This document shows positions 8,991 to 16,475 of a stretch of 64,000 bases of DNA, piece by piece (the first letter of the stretch is position 1; every line of letters starts with the position of its first letter). Both the position numbers and the translations under genes were made by a program. The stretch lies in NCBI GenBank assembly GCA_040401995.1, contig JBBANM010000016.1, positions 23,077 through 87,076 of the forward strand, written 5' to 3'. Origin of the DNA: Haliscomenobacter sp040401995 (GTDB taxonomy: Bacteria; Bacteroidota; Bacteroidia; Chitinophagales; Saprospiraceae). Under the pieces are notes generated by a model. That model ran no database searches, was not told the origin of the DNA, and worked only from the letters and a program-made list of their open reading frames with translations.

Positions 8991-11900
8991 CCAACATTTT
9001 GGCAAAAAACAACACCAACAACCTTGCAACACGAAACGCGCCGTCACCAACTCATCGCCCTCCTGCTTCGCGAACTCCGCGACAACGGATACCCCCTCGG
9101 TACGGCCAAGTACCTCCAGGTGCAGGAACTCCTGCGCCAGGTACCCGCGGATCGCCCCCTTGAGGAATGGCGCAACCTGTTGGCGCCGCTTTTTTCCAGC
9201 ACCCCCCAAGAACAAACCGCGTTTTACACCCTTTTTGCCAAAAACCTCGCCCTCGTTAACGAACTACAAGGAAACACGCCTGAAATCCCTGAAAAACCCG
9301 ACACTGCGACGCAGCAACCCGAAACTACTACCCCAACGCCCAAAAAATGGCGCTGGCCCCACTACCTGCTGCTGATTGGAACCTTGGCGGTCGTGTTGGT
9401 TCTGGCTTATCTATTTTGGCCTGTCAAGCCGCCACCACCCGACGATTTAAAAAACACCCGCCGCACCGAACGCCTCAGCGTTTCCCCAGGCGATACCGCG
9501 CGCATCCCCCTCCAACTGCCTGGCGATACCGCCCAACTATTGGCAATCACCACTACCTGGCAAACCACCCGCCAAGGCAACCGCTACGCCCTCAACCGCC
9601 AGGCCGAAGCCGCTTTTGTAGCCGCCCCCAAAGCCAAAGTAGGCAGTTTTGACTCGCTACTGATTACGCTGCCCTTTGCGCAGCGTACCGACACCATTGA
9701 CCTGATTGTAGAAATCATTGCCAAAGTCACGCCGCCCTCCGTTGACAGCAACCTGATTGCCACACTGGATCTGCCTTACCCCGAAGATACCGCCGCATTT
9801 GCCCAACTGCGCATTGATCAAAACCTACAAACTCGCTACGACTGGTACCAGCGCTATGCCTGGCCGCTCAAAGCGGGTTTGATCCTGTTATTGGGCCTCC
9901 TTTTGGCAGCGGTACTGCTTTGGGACGAGCGCCGCCGCGCCAAAGCCGTGGCCGAACTCCAACGCCCCGACCGCGCGCCCTACCTCTGGAACCCGGAAAC
10001 TGGCGTGGATGCCGCCGCTTTTTTGACCGACGATGCCACTGCCTTGCTCACCCGCCTACGCGGGCGCAGCCCCGACGAACGTCTGCGCCTGGACCTGCCC
10101 GCCACCGTGCAGGCCAGCACCCGCGCGGGCGGAAGGCTCCAGCTGCGCTACCGCCACTATACCCTGCCGCCCGATTTTTTGATGCTTATTGACCGCCTGG
10201 ATGGACAAGACCACCGCGCCCGACTTTTTGACGCGCTGTACCAGGTGTTTTTGCGCGCCGAAGTGCCGGTAGCCCGCTATTTTTACGATGGCGACCCGCG
10301 GCTGTGTTTTGACGAAAACCACCCCGGCGGCATTTCCCTTACCGCCCTCGCGCAGCGCCATGCCGGGGCGCAATTGCTGCTGGTAGGCGATGGGCAAGGG
10401 TTGCTTTCCACCCTCAGCGGCGGCGCTGCTCCCTGGACCAACTTGCTGGAAGGCTGGTCGCGGCGGGCGCTGTTGCTCACCCGCCCCATGGACTCCTGGG
10501 GGCGCCGCGAAAAAGTATTGCAGGCATTGCTGCCCGTATTGCCCGCCTCACCCGGCGGCTTGGGCGCTGCGCTGGATCTGTTCAATGCCGAAGACCGCAG
10601 CAACCTCAGCGAAGAACAATTGCGCAGCATACCCGATGCGCAGCAAACGCCTTTTGCCTTTGAACACGAGCTACTGCCTGATCTGGAGCGGCATTTTGCC
10701 TCACCGTACATTGACTGGATAGCGGCTTGCGCACTTTGGCCTACCTTGCACTGGGATCTTACCTTGCACCTGGGCGCCAAGGTAGCCGAGCTAAACGGTA
10801 CCGAACTGCTCCATTTTGCCGGGTTGCGCGAGCTGACCCGCTTGCCCTGGTTTGTAGAAGGCCGCATACCCGATGCCGCACGACTCACACTGGTGGGCTA
10901 CCTGCAAAAACGCGGGCTGGAAACCCCGCTGCGCCAAGCACTGCGCGAGCTGTTGCAAAACGCGCCGCCACCGCCCGCCGAGGCCACCGCCTACGACGAG
11001 TACCGCATGAACCTCATTGTGAATGAGCTGCTGTTGCGCCCCGATGCCGCTACCCGCCGCCAACTGGAACGCGAATACGAGCGCTACCTCCGGGCGGGCA
11101 AAAAACAGGATCTGGTAGCCATCAAACTACTCAACCGCCCTGCTACCGCGCTGGATGTGCTGGTGGGCGATCGGCTCAAAAAATACGCCTTCCGCGAGGG
11201 ATTGCCCGGACTGGGCTGGAAACTAGCGCCCAAACTGCTGTGCGGCTGGCTGGTGCTGACCGGTTTGATACTGGCCATTCACCCCGTGGAAAAACCCTGC
11301 ACCGGCACGCCAGTAATCTACCAAGACCATACCTACTGCCTCAACGACACCCGCGATCAACTGCTGTACTTGGAGCAACTGGCCGCCGACGCCATCATTG
11401 CCCAGCAACACAATCAGGTGGATAGCCTGGTAGCAGCAGCCGATCAGCTCAAAAAACGCGATACCGCTTTTTATGAAAACACCGCTACCCGCTACTACAA
11501 CGCTGGCGCAGCCCGCTACAATGCGACGCAAATTGCCCAACAGCAGACAAGACTCCGCTTGGAGGATAGCCTCGCCCTGGCTTGTTTTAACTTCCGCCGC
11601 GGCGATACGCTGTATACCCGCCTGACCGGTCACCCTGGCGCGCCCTTCCAAGCGGCGCAAGCGCGTAGTTGCGGTACTCCTATTCAGCAGCAAAACCAAG
11701 AACCCACTGCCGATTTCCAACTAGCAGGTACCGCCCTAGACGCCAGCACCAAAAAAGGCCTGCCCAATGCCACCATTACCCTGGCCGGCCAAAAAACCAA
11801 AACCAATGCCCGCGGACGGTATCAAATTACATTGACCAGCGCCCAGCTCCAAACCACGCTGCGCCTGAAGGCCAGCGCGCCAGGCTACATAACCGCCCAG

Positions 11901-13148
11901 CTCAATACCGCGCCGTTGCACCAATTGCCGCCACTACTGCTGCAACCTGATGATGCCGCGCAAATGCAAGCCGCCTGGGACAAGGCCAGCAGAACCGATA
12001 CCCCCGAAGCGTACACCGCCTTTTTGGGGAAATACCCCAACAGCCCGATGGTGTACGAGGCCAGCTCGCGCCTGGCTGACTTTGCCAGCGCACGCGAGCA
12101 AGCGGCCTGGGGCGCTGCCCAAAAAACCAATACCCTAGCAGGCTACGAAGGTTTTTTGAAGGACTACCCCGCCGGCGCCTATGCTGCCGAAGCGCAAAAC
12201 CGCCTCGACAATCTAAGCGATGACGCCGCCTGGGCCAGGGCCGAAGCCGCAAATACCCCGGCCGCTTGCCAGCAATACTTGCAAAGCTACCCCAAAGGCC
12301 GCCACCTGGCGGAGGCACAGCGCTGTGTCAATGCTGCTGCCCAAGTAATAGCGCCTACTACAGATGTACCCAAACCCAGCATGGTAAGCATACCCGGCGG
12401 CAGCTTTACCATGGGCGATGTGATGGGCGATAAAGCAAGAGATAATGAACTCCCCGTCCATACCATACAGCTCGCTGCCTTTGAGCTGGGGCGCTATGAG
12501 GTAACCTTTGCCGAATACGATCGTTTTTGTGAGGCCACCAAACGGGACAAGCCCGAAGATAGAGGCTGGGGGCGCGGCAACCGACCCGCCATCTACGTTA
12601 GCTGGGAGGATGCCACCGCCTATTGCAACTGGCTCAGTACCCAACATGGGTATACGCCGGTATACACCACGGGCAAAGGCAGCGATATTAGCGCCAACTG
12701 GCAGGCCAATGGCTACCGCCTGCCCACCGAGGCGGAGTGGGAATACGCGGCGCGCGGCGGCGGCAAAAAAGTGCGTTTTGGCAATGGCAAGGACATCGCC
12801 GACCCCAAAGAGATCAATTTTGATGGCTCGAAAGAAAATAGGACAAAATATTCTATCGCAGGCGAATACCGCCAAAAAACCGTACCTGTGGGCAGCCTCA
12901 ACAGCCCCAATGCCCTTGGTTTACACGACATGAGTGGCAATGTATTTGAATGGTGTTGGGATTGGTATGGCAATTATTCCAAAAACACCCAAACCAATCC
13001 TAGAGGCTCGGCTAGTGGCTCCGACCGGGTGTTTCGGGGCGGGTCGTGGTACAGCTTCCCGCGGGGCGTGCGTGCAGCGGACCGCAACAGCGTCGCGCCC
13101 GTCTACCGCAGCGACTACCTCGGCTTCCGCCTAGCCAGGACCCCGTAG
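8979..13148 (+). CDS. DGR target: three-TM protein with degenerate vWA-like, TPR-like and FGE/C-type-lectin domains
   Basis: A 1389-residue protein from the ATG at 8979; an in-frame ATG at 8928 would only add repeat-encoded residues. Layout: helical cytosolic domain (1-120); TM1 (about 127-149); periplasmic part; TM2 (295-315); cytosolic part with a vWA-like domain (about 397-523; MIDAS reduced to IDRLDGQD; typical LLLVGDGQ and SRRALLLTRP...WGRRE motifs); TM3 (751-768); carboxypeptidase-regulatory-like beta domain (915-985); three TPR-like repeats of about 40 residues (W..A..T..AY..FL..YP); and an FGE-sulfatase/C-type-lectin domain (1132-1389; PGGSFTMGD, RLPTEAEWEYAARGG, MSGNVFEWCWDW, FRGGSW, LGFRLA). 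Charges place both the N-terminus and the vWA-like part inside and the lectin domain outside. The last 43 codons hold the DGR variable repeat. I infer a sensor whose variable periplasmic surface controls, or is controlled by, the cytosolic MoxR partner. Confidence 0.87.
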   Translation: MIITPTFWQKTTPTTLQHETRRHQLIALLLRELRDNGYPLGTAKYLQVQELLRQVPADRPLEEWRNLLAPLFSSTPQEQTAFYTLFAKNLALVNELQGNTPEIPEKPDTATQQPETTTPTPKKWRWPHYLLLIGTLAVVLVLAYLFWPVKPPPPDDLKNTRRTERLSVSPGDTARIPLQLPGDTAQLLAITTTWQTTRQGNRYALNRQAEAAFVAAPKAKVGSFDSLLITLPFAQRTDTIDLIVEIIAKVTPPSVDSNLIATLDLPYPEDTAAFAQLRIDQNLQTRYDWYQRYAWPLKAGLILLLGLLLAAVLLWDERRRAKAVAELQRPDRAPYLWNPETGVDAAAFLTDDATALLTRLRGRSPDERLRLDLPATVQASTRAGGRLQLRYRHYTLPPDFLMLIDRLDGQDHRARLFDALYQVFLRAEVPVARYFYDGDPRLCFDENHPGGISLTALAQRHAGAQLLLVGDGQGLLSTLSGGAAPWTNLLEGWSRRALLLTRPMDSWGRREKVLQALLPVLPASPGGLGAALDLFNAEDRSNLSEEQLRSIPDAQQTPFAFEHELLPDLERHFASPYIDWIAACALWPTLHWDLTLHLGAKVAELNGTELLHFAGLRELTRLPWFVEGRIPDAARLTLVGYLQKRGLETPLRQALRELLQNAPPPPAEATAYDEYRMNLIVNELLLRPDAATRRQLEREYERYLRAGKKQDLVAIKLLNRPATALDVLVGDRLKKYAFREGLPGLGWKLAPKLLCGWLVLTGLILAIHPVEKPCTGTPVIYQDHTYCLNDTRDQLLYLEQLAADAIIAQQHNQVDSLVAAADQLKKRDTAFYENTATRYYNAGAARYNATQIAQQQTRLRLEDSLALACFNFRRGDTLYTRLTGHPGAPFQAAQARSCGTPIQQQNQEPTADFQLAGTALDASTKKGLPNATITLAGQKTKTNARGRYQITLTSAQLQTTLRLKASAPGYITAQLNTAPLHQLPPLLLQPDDAAQMQAAWDKASRTDTPEAYTAFLGKYPNSPMVYEASSRLADFASAREQAAWGAAQKTNTLAGYEGFLKDYPAGAYAAEAQNRLDNLSDDAAWARAEAANTPAACQQYLQSYPKGRHLAEAQRCVNAAAQVIAPTTDVPKPSMVSIPGGSFTMGDVMGDKARDNELPVHTIQLAAFELGRYEVTFAEYDRFCEATKRDKPEDRGWGRGNRPAIYVSWEDATAYCNWLSTQHGYTPVYTTGKGSDISANWQANGYRLPTEAEWEYAARGGGKKVRFGNGKDIADPKEINFDGSKENRTKYSIAGEYRQKTVPVGSLNSPNALGLHDMSGNVFEWCWDWYGNYSKNTQTNPRGSASGSDRVFRGGSWYSFPRGVRAADRNSVAPVYRSDYLGFRLARTP
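13017..13138 (+). repeat. DGR variable repeat (VR)
   Basis: This 122-bp segment aligns without gaps to the template repeat at 15350-15471 (read on the minus strand). Twenty positions differ and all twenty are A in the template: 12 are G here and 8 are T. None of the 88 non-adenine template positions differs. It is in frame with the target gene (residues 1347-1387), and substitutions fall mainly in template AAC codons, which become TAC, AGC, TTC, GGC, GAC or GTC. The invariant 3' stretch CTCGGCTTCCGCCTAGCC ends the homology and is the expected place for the initiation-of-mutagenic-homing site. Confidence 0.97.
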
Positions 13149-13189
13149 CCCTTTAACACTTCTTACCCTTTTACCCTCTGGAAAAAACT

Positions 13190-13223
13190 GGTAAAATGCT
13201 AAAGCGTGCTTTAGCATTTTACC
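13190..13223. terminator. Perfect 16-bp hairpin after the DGR target gene
   Basis: Arms 13190-13205 and 13208-13223 are exact complements around GT (GGTAAAATGCTAAAGC and its complement). It lies 42 bp past the target stop and 52 bp past the VR. It lacks a T-run. It may end transcription between the convergent target and RT genes, or be the DNA hairpin that some DGRs keep downstream of VR to promote homing. Confidence 0.6.
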
Positions 13224-13252
13224 TTCAAGGTAGCATTCTACACAATGATCAC

Positions 13253-13385
13253 CCGCTTTTTGTATATATAGCCCCGCAGCGGGGCCGATATATAGCGTAT
13301 ATATCAGTATACGGAGTCTATGTGCTGCCACTCCAACCATATATACGGTATATATAGCAAAAATAGCCTCGTATATATATGAAAG
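13253..13385. repeat. TATATA-rich segment with GC hairpin
   Basis: At least six TATATA runs are spaced through the gap between the convergent DGR target and RT genes, around a GCCCCGCAGCGGGGC palindrome at 13271-13285. I see no gene in it. It is far richer in TA than either neighbour gene. Confidence 0.6.
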
Positions 13386-13394
13386 ACCCACCTC

Positions 13395-14408
13395 CTAGCT
13401 TGGGTATTTTTTTTGTAAAATAGTGCGTCGTAATCCTTGCAGCGGGTAGTACTGCAGCATAGCCCAGTAGGAGTTCATGCTGTGTAGAAAGGCGGTTTCA
13501 TCGAGTAGTCCTTTGGCGTACCATTTTTCTTTTACGGTAATGCGGCGGGTGATGCGGCGAAGGCTTTCATTGCGGATGCGGATGAGATTAGGAAAAATGC
13601 GCAGCCCCAGAAAACTCAATCCATTTTGTCGGTTGTTGAGAAAAGTGGCCGAGGGTTTGAGGCTAAGCTGGAGGCGCTCTTGCAAAAAGCGTTCTGTTTC
13701 GCGCAATAGATCTTTCAATACCTGTTTATCGGCATGAAAAAGCACAAAGTCATCCATGTAGCGCACGTAGTTTTGGAGACGTTTTTCTTGCTTGAGCCAT
13801 AAATCAAACGGGTGCAAGTAAACGTTGGCAAAAAACTGACTGGTGCGGTTGCCAATGGGCAATCCAACTCCGGTAGCGCTGCCATGCCGAATGATTTTTT
13901 CAGCAATGGCCATCACCTGTTTGTCTTTGATGGTACGTGCCAGTAGCTCCAATAAAATGTCGTGGTTGATGGAATCAAAAAATTTCTCCACATCGCTTTT
14001 CAAAAACCATTCTTGCTGGCGCAGTAGGTGTTGCGCACGTTGGGCAGCAGCATGTACCCCTTTTCCCTTGCGGGTAGCATAGGAATCGGCAATAAATCGG
14101 CGCTCCCAGATGGGTTCCAGCACATTTACCAGCGCATGGTGCATCACCCGATCCCGAAAACTAGCCACCGCGATGGTGCGTTGTTTTGGGTCGTGAATTT
14201 CAAAATAGCGGAAAGGTTCAGGCGCCCAATCGCCAGCTATCAATTGTGCTTGCAAGCGCAGCAATTCCGTTTCCAGGTGGTAGGAGAAGGTTGCGCTTTC
14301 GTAGGTTTTACGGCTACCGCGACGGGTTTTACACCAGGCGCTGTGCAGGTTCCGAAAACTGCATAGTTCGGGAAAAAGGTGGCCTATTCTTTGCATGATT
14401 TGATCCAA
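13395..14408 (-). CDS. Diversity-generating retroelement reverse transcriptase
   Basis: A 337-residue reverse transcriptase with no maturase, endonuclease or RNase H domain. Motifs: LKSDVEKFFDSI (about 136-147, first catalytic Asp), GLPIGNRTSQFFANVYL (182-198), and the active-site YMDD box (217-220). The [I/L]GxxxSQ form of motif 4, rather than the QG seen in other groups, is the hallmark of DGR RTs, which copy the template RNA with random bases opposite adenine. It is last in a leftward hrdc-avd-RT set, its start overlapping the end of avd by 25 bp, and converges on the target gene. A nearby TR/VR pair with A-only differences confirms the assignment. Confidence 0.96.
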   Translation of the reverse strand: MDQIMQRIGHLFPELCSFRNLHSAWCKTRRGSRKTYESATFSYHLETELLRLQAQLIAGDWAPEPFRYFEIHDPKQRTIAVASFRDRVMHHALVNVLEPIWERRFIADSYATRKGKGVHAAAQRAQHLLRQQEWFLKSDVEKFFDSINHDILLELLARTIKDKQVMAIAEKIIRHGSATGVGLPIGNRTSQFFANVYLHPFDLWLKQEKRLQNYVRYMDDFVLFHADKQVLKDLLRETERFLQERLQLSLKPSATFLNNRQNGLSFLGLRIFPNLIRIRNESLRRITRRITVKEKWYAKGLLDETAFLHSMNSYWAMLQYYPLQGLRRTILQKKYPS

Positions 14409-14722
14409 CCGCCCACCATTCGGCCAGCGGTATTGATTTCATTTTGAACAAATTCATATTGCGACAAGTGGAGGTATTTCCGTTCAAAGCAGAGGCGGAA
14501 CAGGAGTCGAAGTTTTTCAAGATTCAGGTTGATCTGTAGGAGAATAGCCTTTTTTTGGCTGGAATACAGCGCATCGGTAAGCAATTCGAGCGTATCCAAA
14601 GCAAGATTGACGATTCTCCCCGCAATGGTAAACCGCGTATGTTTGGGTAAGCGGTCGCATTTGTCCAGAATCCAATCGGTAGTTTTAAACCAGTGCTCGT
14701 AGAGTGGATATGCTTCTTTCAT
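14384..14722 (-). CDS. avd: DGR accessory protein Avd (four-helix bundle)
   Basis: A 112-residue, all-helical protein with the pattern of the Avd/bAvd family: an N-terminal YEHWFKTTDWILDKCDRLPK segment, then RFTIAGRIVNLALDTLELLT, a middle AILLQINLNLEKLRLLFRL helix, and a C-terminal GRMVGGWIK helix. Avd forms a basic pentamer that binds the RT and template RNA and is needed for cDNA synthesis and homing in the Bordetella phage system. Its ATG overlaps the stop of the HRDC gene (ATGA) and its end overlaps the RT start, so the three genes are tightly coupled. Confidence 0.94.
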   Translation of the reverse strand: MKEAYPLYEHWFKTTDWILDKCDRLPKHTRFTIAGRIVNLALDTLELLTDALYSSQKKAILLQINLNLEKLRLLFRLCFERKYLHLSQYEFVQNEINTAGRMVGGWIKSCKE

Positions 14723-15180
14723 GGCGTGACGTAAAAGGTTTGAATCATAGCAGCGAGGGCTTTGCCATACTTTTCTATGCGCGATTTACCAAAACCTTTG
14801 ACCAGTTTTAAACTTTCAAGGCTGGTGCATTTTTGGAGAATCATCTGCGCAAAATGGGCATTGGTAGCGATGATGTAAACGGGCAGTCCTTGGCGTTGTC
14901 CTTCTTCGTTTCGCCATTGCTTGAGGCGCAGAAAAAGCGCCTTTTGTTGCTCATCGAGTCCATAATTGGTGTCTTTTACCGTGGTTTCCGCATTTTTGCG
15001 ATCCTCTTCCAAGATGACGCCATAATGAATGGCGACCGTCCAAAAAGGCTCTTCGTTGCGCACAAAAAATTGGGTGTCAATCTTGTGGATCCGTTTGTTC
15101 AGACAAAACTGTTGCACAAGATCATCGTGAAAAGTTTGGGTTCCCTCCTGAAAAGGGATGGTAAAAATCCTGATCGGCAT
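14719..15180 (-). CDS. HRDC-domain protein of the DGR cassette
   Basis: A 153-residue protein. Residues about 78-150 form an HRDC domain (LFLRLKQWRNEEGQRQGLPV, IATNAHFAQMI, then LVKGFGKSRIEKYGKALAAM), a helical nucleic-acid-binding fold otherwise found at the end of RecQ helicases and RNase D. The N-terminal 75 residues (MPIRIFTIPFQEG...) match nothing else I recognise but recur in DGR-linked HRDC proteins. Some DGRs carry such a gene as an accessory. Having both avd and hrdc in one cassette is informative about their roles. It starts 170 bp after the end of the template repeat. Confidence 0.88.
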   Translation of the reverse strand: MPIRIFTIPFQEGTQTFHDDLVQQFCLNKRIHKIDTQFFVRNEEPFWTVAIHYGVILEEDRKNAETTVKDTNYGLDEQQKALFLRLKQWRNEEGQRQGLPVYIIATNAHFAQMILQKCTSLESLKLVKGFGKSRIEKYGKALAAMIQTFYVTP

Positions 15181-15349
15181 AGGTTTGAAAATTAAAGCCC
15201 GGTCTTCACCCCATCGACTAAGGTTACCAACCGAGCCATTGATGAAAATATTCGATCACCCATAAAGTGATGCCGGACAAACTGCTGGACAGAAAGAGCC
15301 ACTCCTGGCGTATCGGTAGAGTAGCCAGATCTGAGCTTGCTTTCCTGTA

Positions 15350-15471
15350 TTGGCTAGGCGGAAGCCGAGGTTGTTGTTGCGGTTGTCGGGCGTGTTGTTG
15401 TTGCGGTTCGCTGCACGCACGTTCTGCGGGTTGTTGTTCCACGACCCGCCCCGTAACACCCGGTTGGAGCC
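15350..15471 (-). repeat. DGR template repeat (TR)
   Basis: Read on the minus strand, this 122-bp sequence is identical to VR at 13017-13138 except at 20 of its 34 adenines. It is strongly enriched in AAC codons in the VR reading frame (runs of three Asn codons occur three times), which is typical because AAY can mutate to 15 different residues without producing a stop. It precedes hrdc, avd and RT on the same strand. The short ORF that crosses it is not a gene; the transcript is a template RNA. Confidence 0.97.
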
Positions 15472-15776
15472 TAATGCAGAGTGCCCATAGCTTAAATATA
15501 GGTTGGAATATTTAGGACTTTAGCGATGGGTAAGGGCAGCAGCATATACTACTGTGTTGACACATGGAGCAGCAGCGGGGACGCTAAGTGGCGAAGCGCG
15601 CATGGGCGTACACAAACAGGTACGGGCAGAGGTACGCGGGGGCAGGCATGTATACGCTAGCACTGAGGCGAGCGCTGGGACGAGGGGGCCACCCTACCCA
15701 CTTACAAGCTTTATCGCATCCAGAAATTTAAACTTTTCCTTTGTTCTCAAGCATTATTCCAGTATTTTTGAAATCT
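15472..15776. other. Region upstream of the template repeat, no gene recognised
   Basis: The 305 bp between the template repeat and the DUF433 gene should hold the promoter for the leftward TR-hrdc-avd-RT transcript. On the minus strand an AT-rich TATATTTA occurs about 30 bp before TR, close to the Bacteroidota -7 box, but no clear -33 element is visible. The part from 15540 to 15710 is GC-rich with no homology I recognise and no convincing ORF. Confidence 0.4.
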
Positions 15777-15974
15777 ATGAAAAACATCATCGAACGCATC
15801 ACCATCAATTCTGAAGTCTCGCATGGCAAGCCGAGCATTCGCAATATGCGTTTTACCGTGGCGCAGTTGCTGGAGTTGCTGGCAGCGGGTATGACGTCTG
15901 AAGAAATTTTGGAGGATTATCCTTTTTTGGAAGAAGAGGATATTTTTGCTTGCTTAGGAACGGTTGAACAATAA
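15777..15974 (+). pseudogene. DUF433 antitoxin, 3' end replaced by a MITE-like element
   Basis: The 65-residue reading frame from ATG 15777 has the DUF433 pattern: RITINSEVSHGKPSIRNMRF, VAQLLELLAAGMTSEEILED, then FLEEEDIFACL. The last residues (GTVEQ) and the stop codon are encoded by the start of the palindromic element at 15956. The missing C-terminus is found in frame after the element at 16117-16173 (LFAARMANTKSIIPIAAA, then stop), which is how normal DUF433 proteins end. DUF433 proteins are DNA-binding antitoxins paired with DUF5615 toxins. Whether the shortened protein still works is unknown. Confidence 0.85.
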
Positions 15975-16114
15975 ATTACCACTTTATACTTGCTCTTTCG
16001 CCGCCACTCTTCCTATCTTTTTCGTTACAATGCACCACATTGCGCCTCAAAAGATAGTCGATTGGCAACAAAATAGCGGCGGCTAAAATGTCAATTTATT
16101 ATTCACCCGTTCCT
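15956..16114. mobile_element. 159-bp MITE-like element (AGGAACGG termini), copy inside DUF433
   Basis: Ends are inverted: AGGAACGGTTGAACAATAAA on the left and the complement of AGGAACGGGTGAATAATAAA on the right. A second copy of exactly 159 bp lies at 24542-24700 with about 90% identity by eye, and a 46-bp derivative at 1954-1999. There is no ORF. Flanking TTA on both sides here (15954-15956 and 16114-16116) may be a target duplication. The internal part is also palindromic (CGCCGC...GCGGCG). Confidence 0.85.
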
Positions 16115-16116
16115 TA

Positions 16117-16173
16117 TTATTTGCTGCCCGCATGGCCAATACCAAGTCTATTATCCCAATTGCCGCTGCTTAA
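16117..16173 (+). pseudogene. Detached C-terminal fragment of the DUF433 antitoxin
   Basis: Nineteen codons (LFAARMANTKSIIPIAAA plus TAA) continue the DUF433 frame across the inserted element and match the family's usual C-terminus. There is no start codon of its own. It ends three bases before the toxin-remnant ATG. Confidence 0.8.
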
Positions 16174-16176
16174 CTG

Positions 16177-16245
16177 ATGTTGAAATTCATTGTCGATACG
16201 CAACTCCCACCTCAATTGGGACTTGAATATGTAGGGATCAAGTAG
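16177..16245 (+). pseudogene. DUF5615 (PIN-like) toxin remnant
   Basis: The frame begins MLKFIVDTQLPPQL, the typical start of DUF5615 PIN-like toxins with the first acidic residue (Asp7), then diverges and stops after 22 residues, where a dispersed repeat begins (16263). A full toxin is about 110 residues. It sits directly after the DUF433 coding sequence, as in intact pairs, so this is a dead toxin gene. Confidence 0.75.
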
Positions 16246-16262
16246 TAATTTCTTTAACATTC

Positions 16263-16351
16263 TGCTGAAAGTCTCGTCGGAGACGAGGTGATATAGGGTT
16301 CAAGTCTGGAGACATTGAACCAGCGTAAAGTTTGCACAGTGGTTCATTTTT
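16263..16351. repeat. 89-bp dispersed repeat (TGCTGAAAGTCTCGTCGG), copy 1
   Basis: Contains the palindromes CTCGTCGGAGACGAG and TGAACCAGC...GTGGTTCA and is nearly identical to 17251-17339. Both copies are followed directly by the ATCCGTGT minisatellite. It has no coding capacity. It forms the boundary of the truncated toxin. Confidence 0.85.
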
Positions 16352-16360
16352 CTAACTAAA

Positions 16361-16475
16361 AATCCGTGTCTAATCTTTGTGATCCGTGTTCAATCCAATC
16401 CATGTTCCCATTCTTCCAAAAAAAATCCGTGCCCAATCCGTGTCATCCGTGTTCTATCCTATCCATCCCGCCGGA
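16361..16475. repeat. ATCCGTGT minisatellite, block 1
   Basis: Irregular tandem units built on AATCCGTGTC and ATCCGTGTTC with short linkers such as CTATCCTATCC. The same units fill 17346-17500 and 18996-19165, and the reverse orientation 18753-18978. The block runs into the 3' end of moaC. Confidence 0.8.

Noticed and set aside
9160..12973. Many long ORFs on both strands inside the DGR target gene
   Set aside because: High GC content and codon bias of the real gene create shadow frames. None has a recognisable domain.
13395..14408. Group II intron or retron reverse transcriptase
   Set aside because: No maturase or intron ends, no msr/msd-like structure, and the motif-4 SQ form plus the TR/VR pair identify a DGR.
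15224..15459. ORF reading through the template repeat (LRGGSWNNNPQNVRAANRNN-like)
   Set aside because: It is the non-coding DGR template read in the VR frame. It has no domain beyond the copied lectin piece and no ribosome-binding context.
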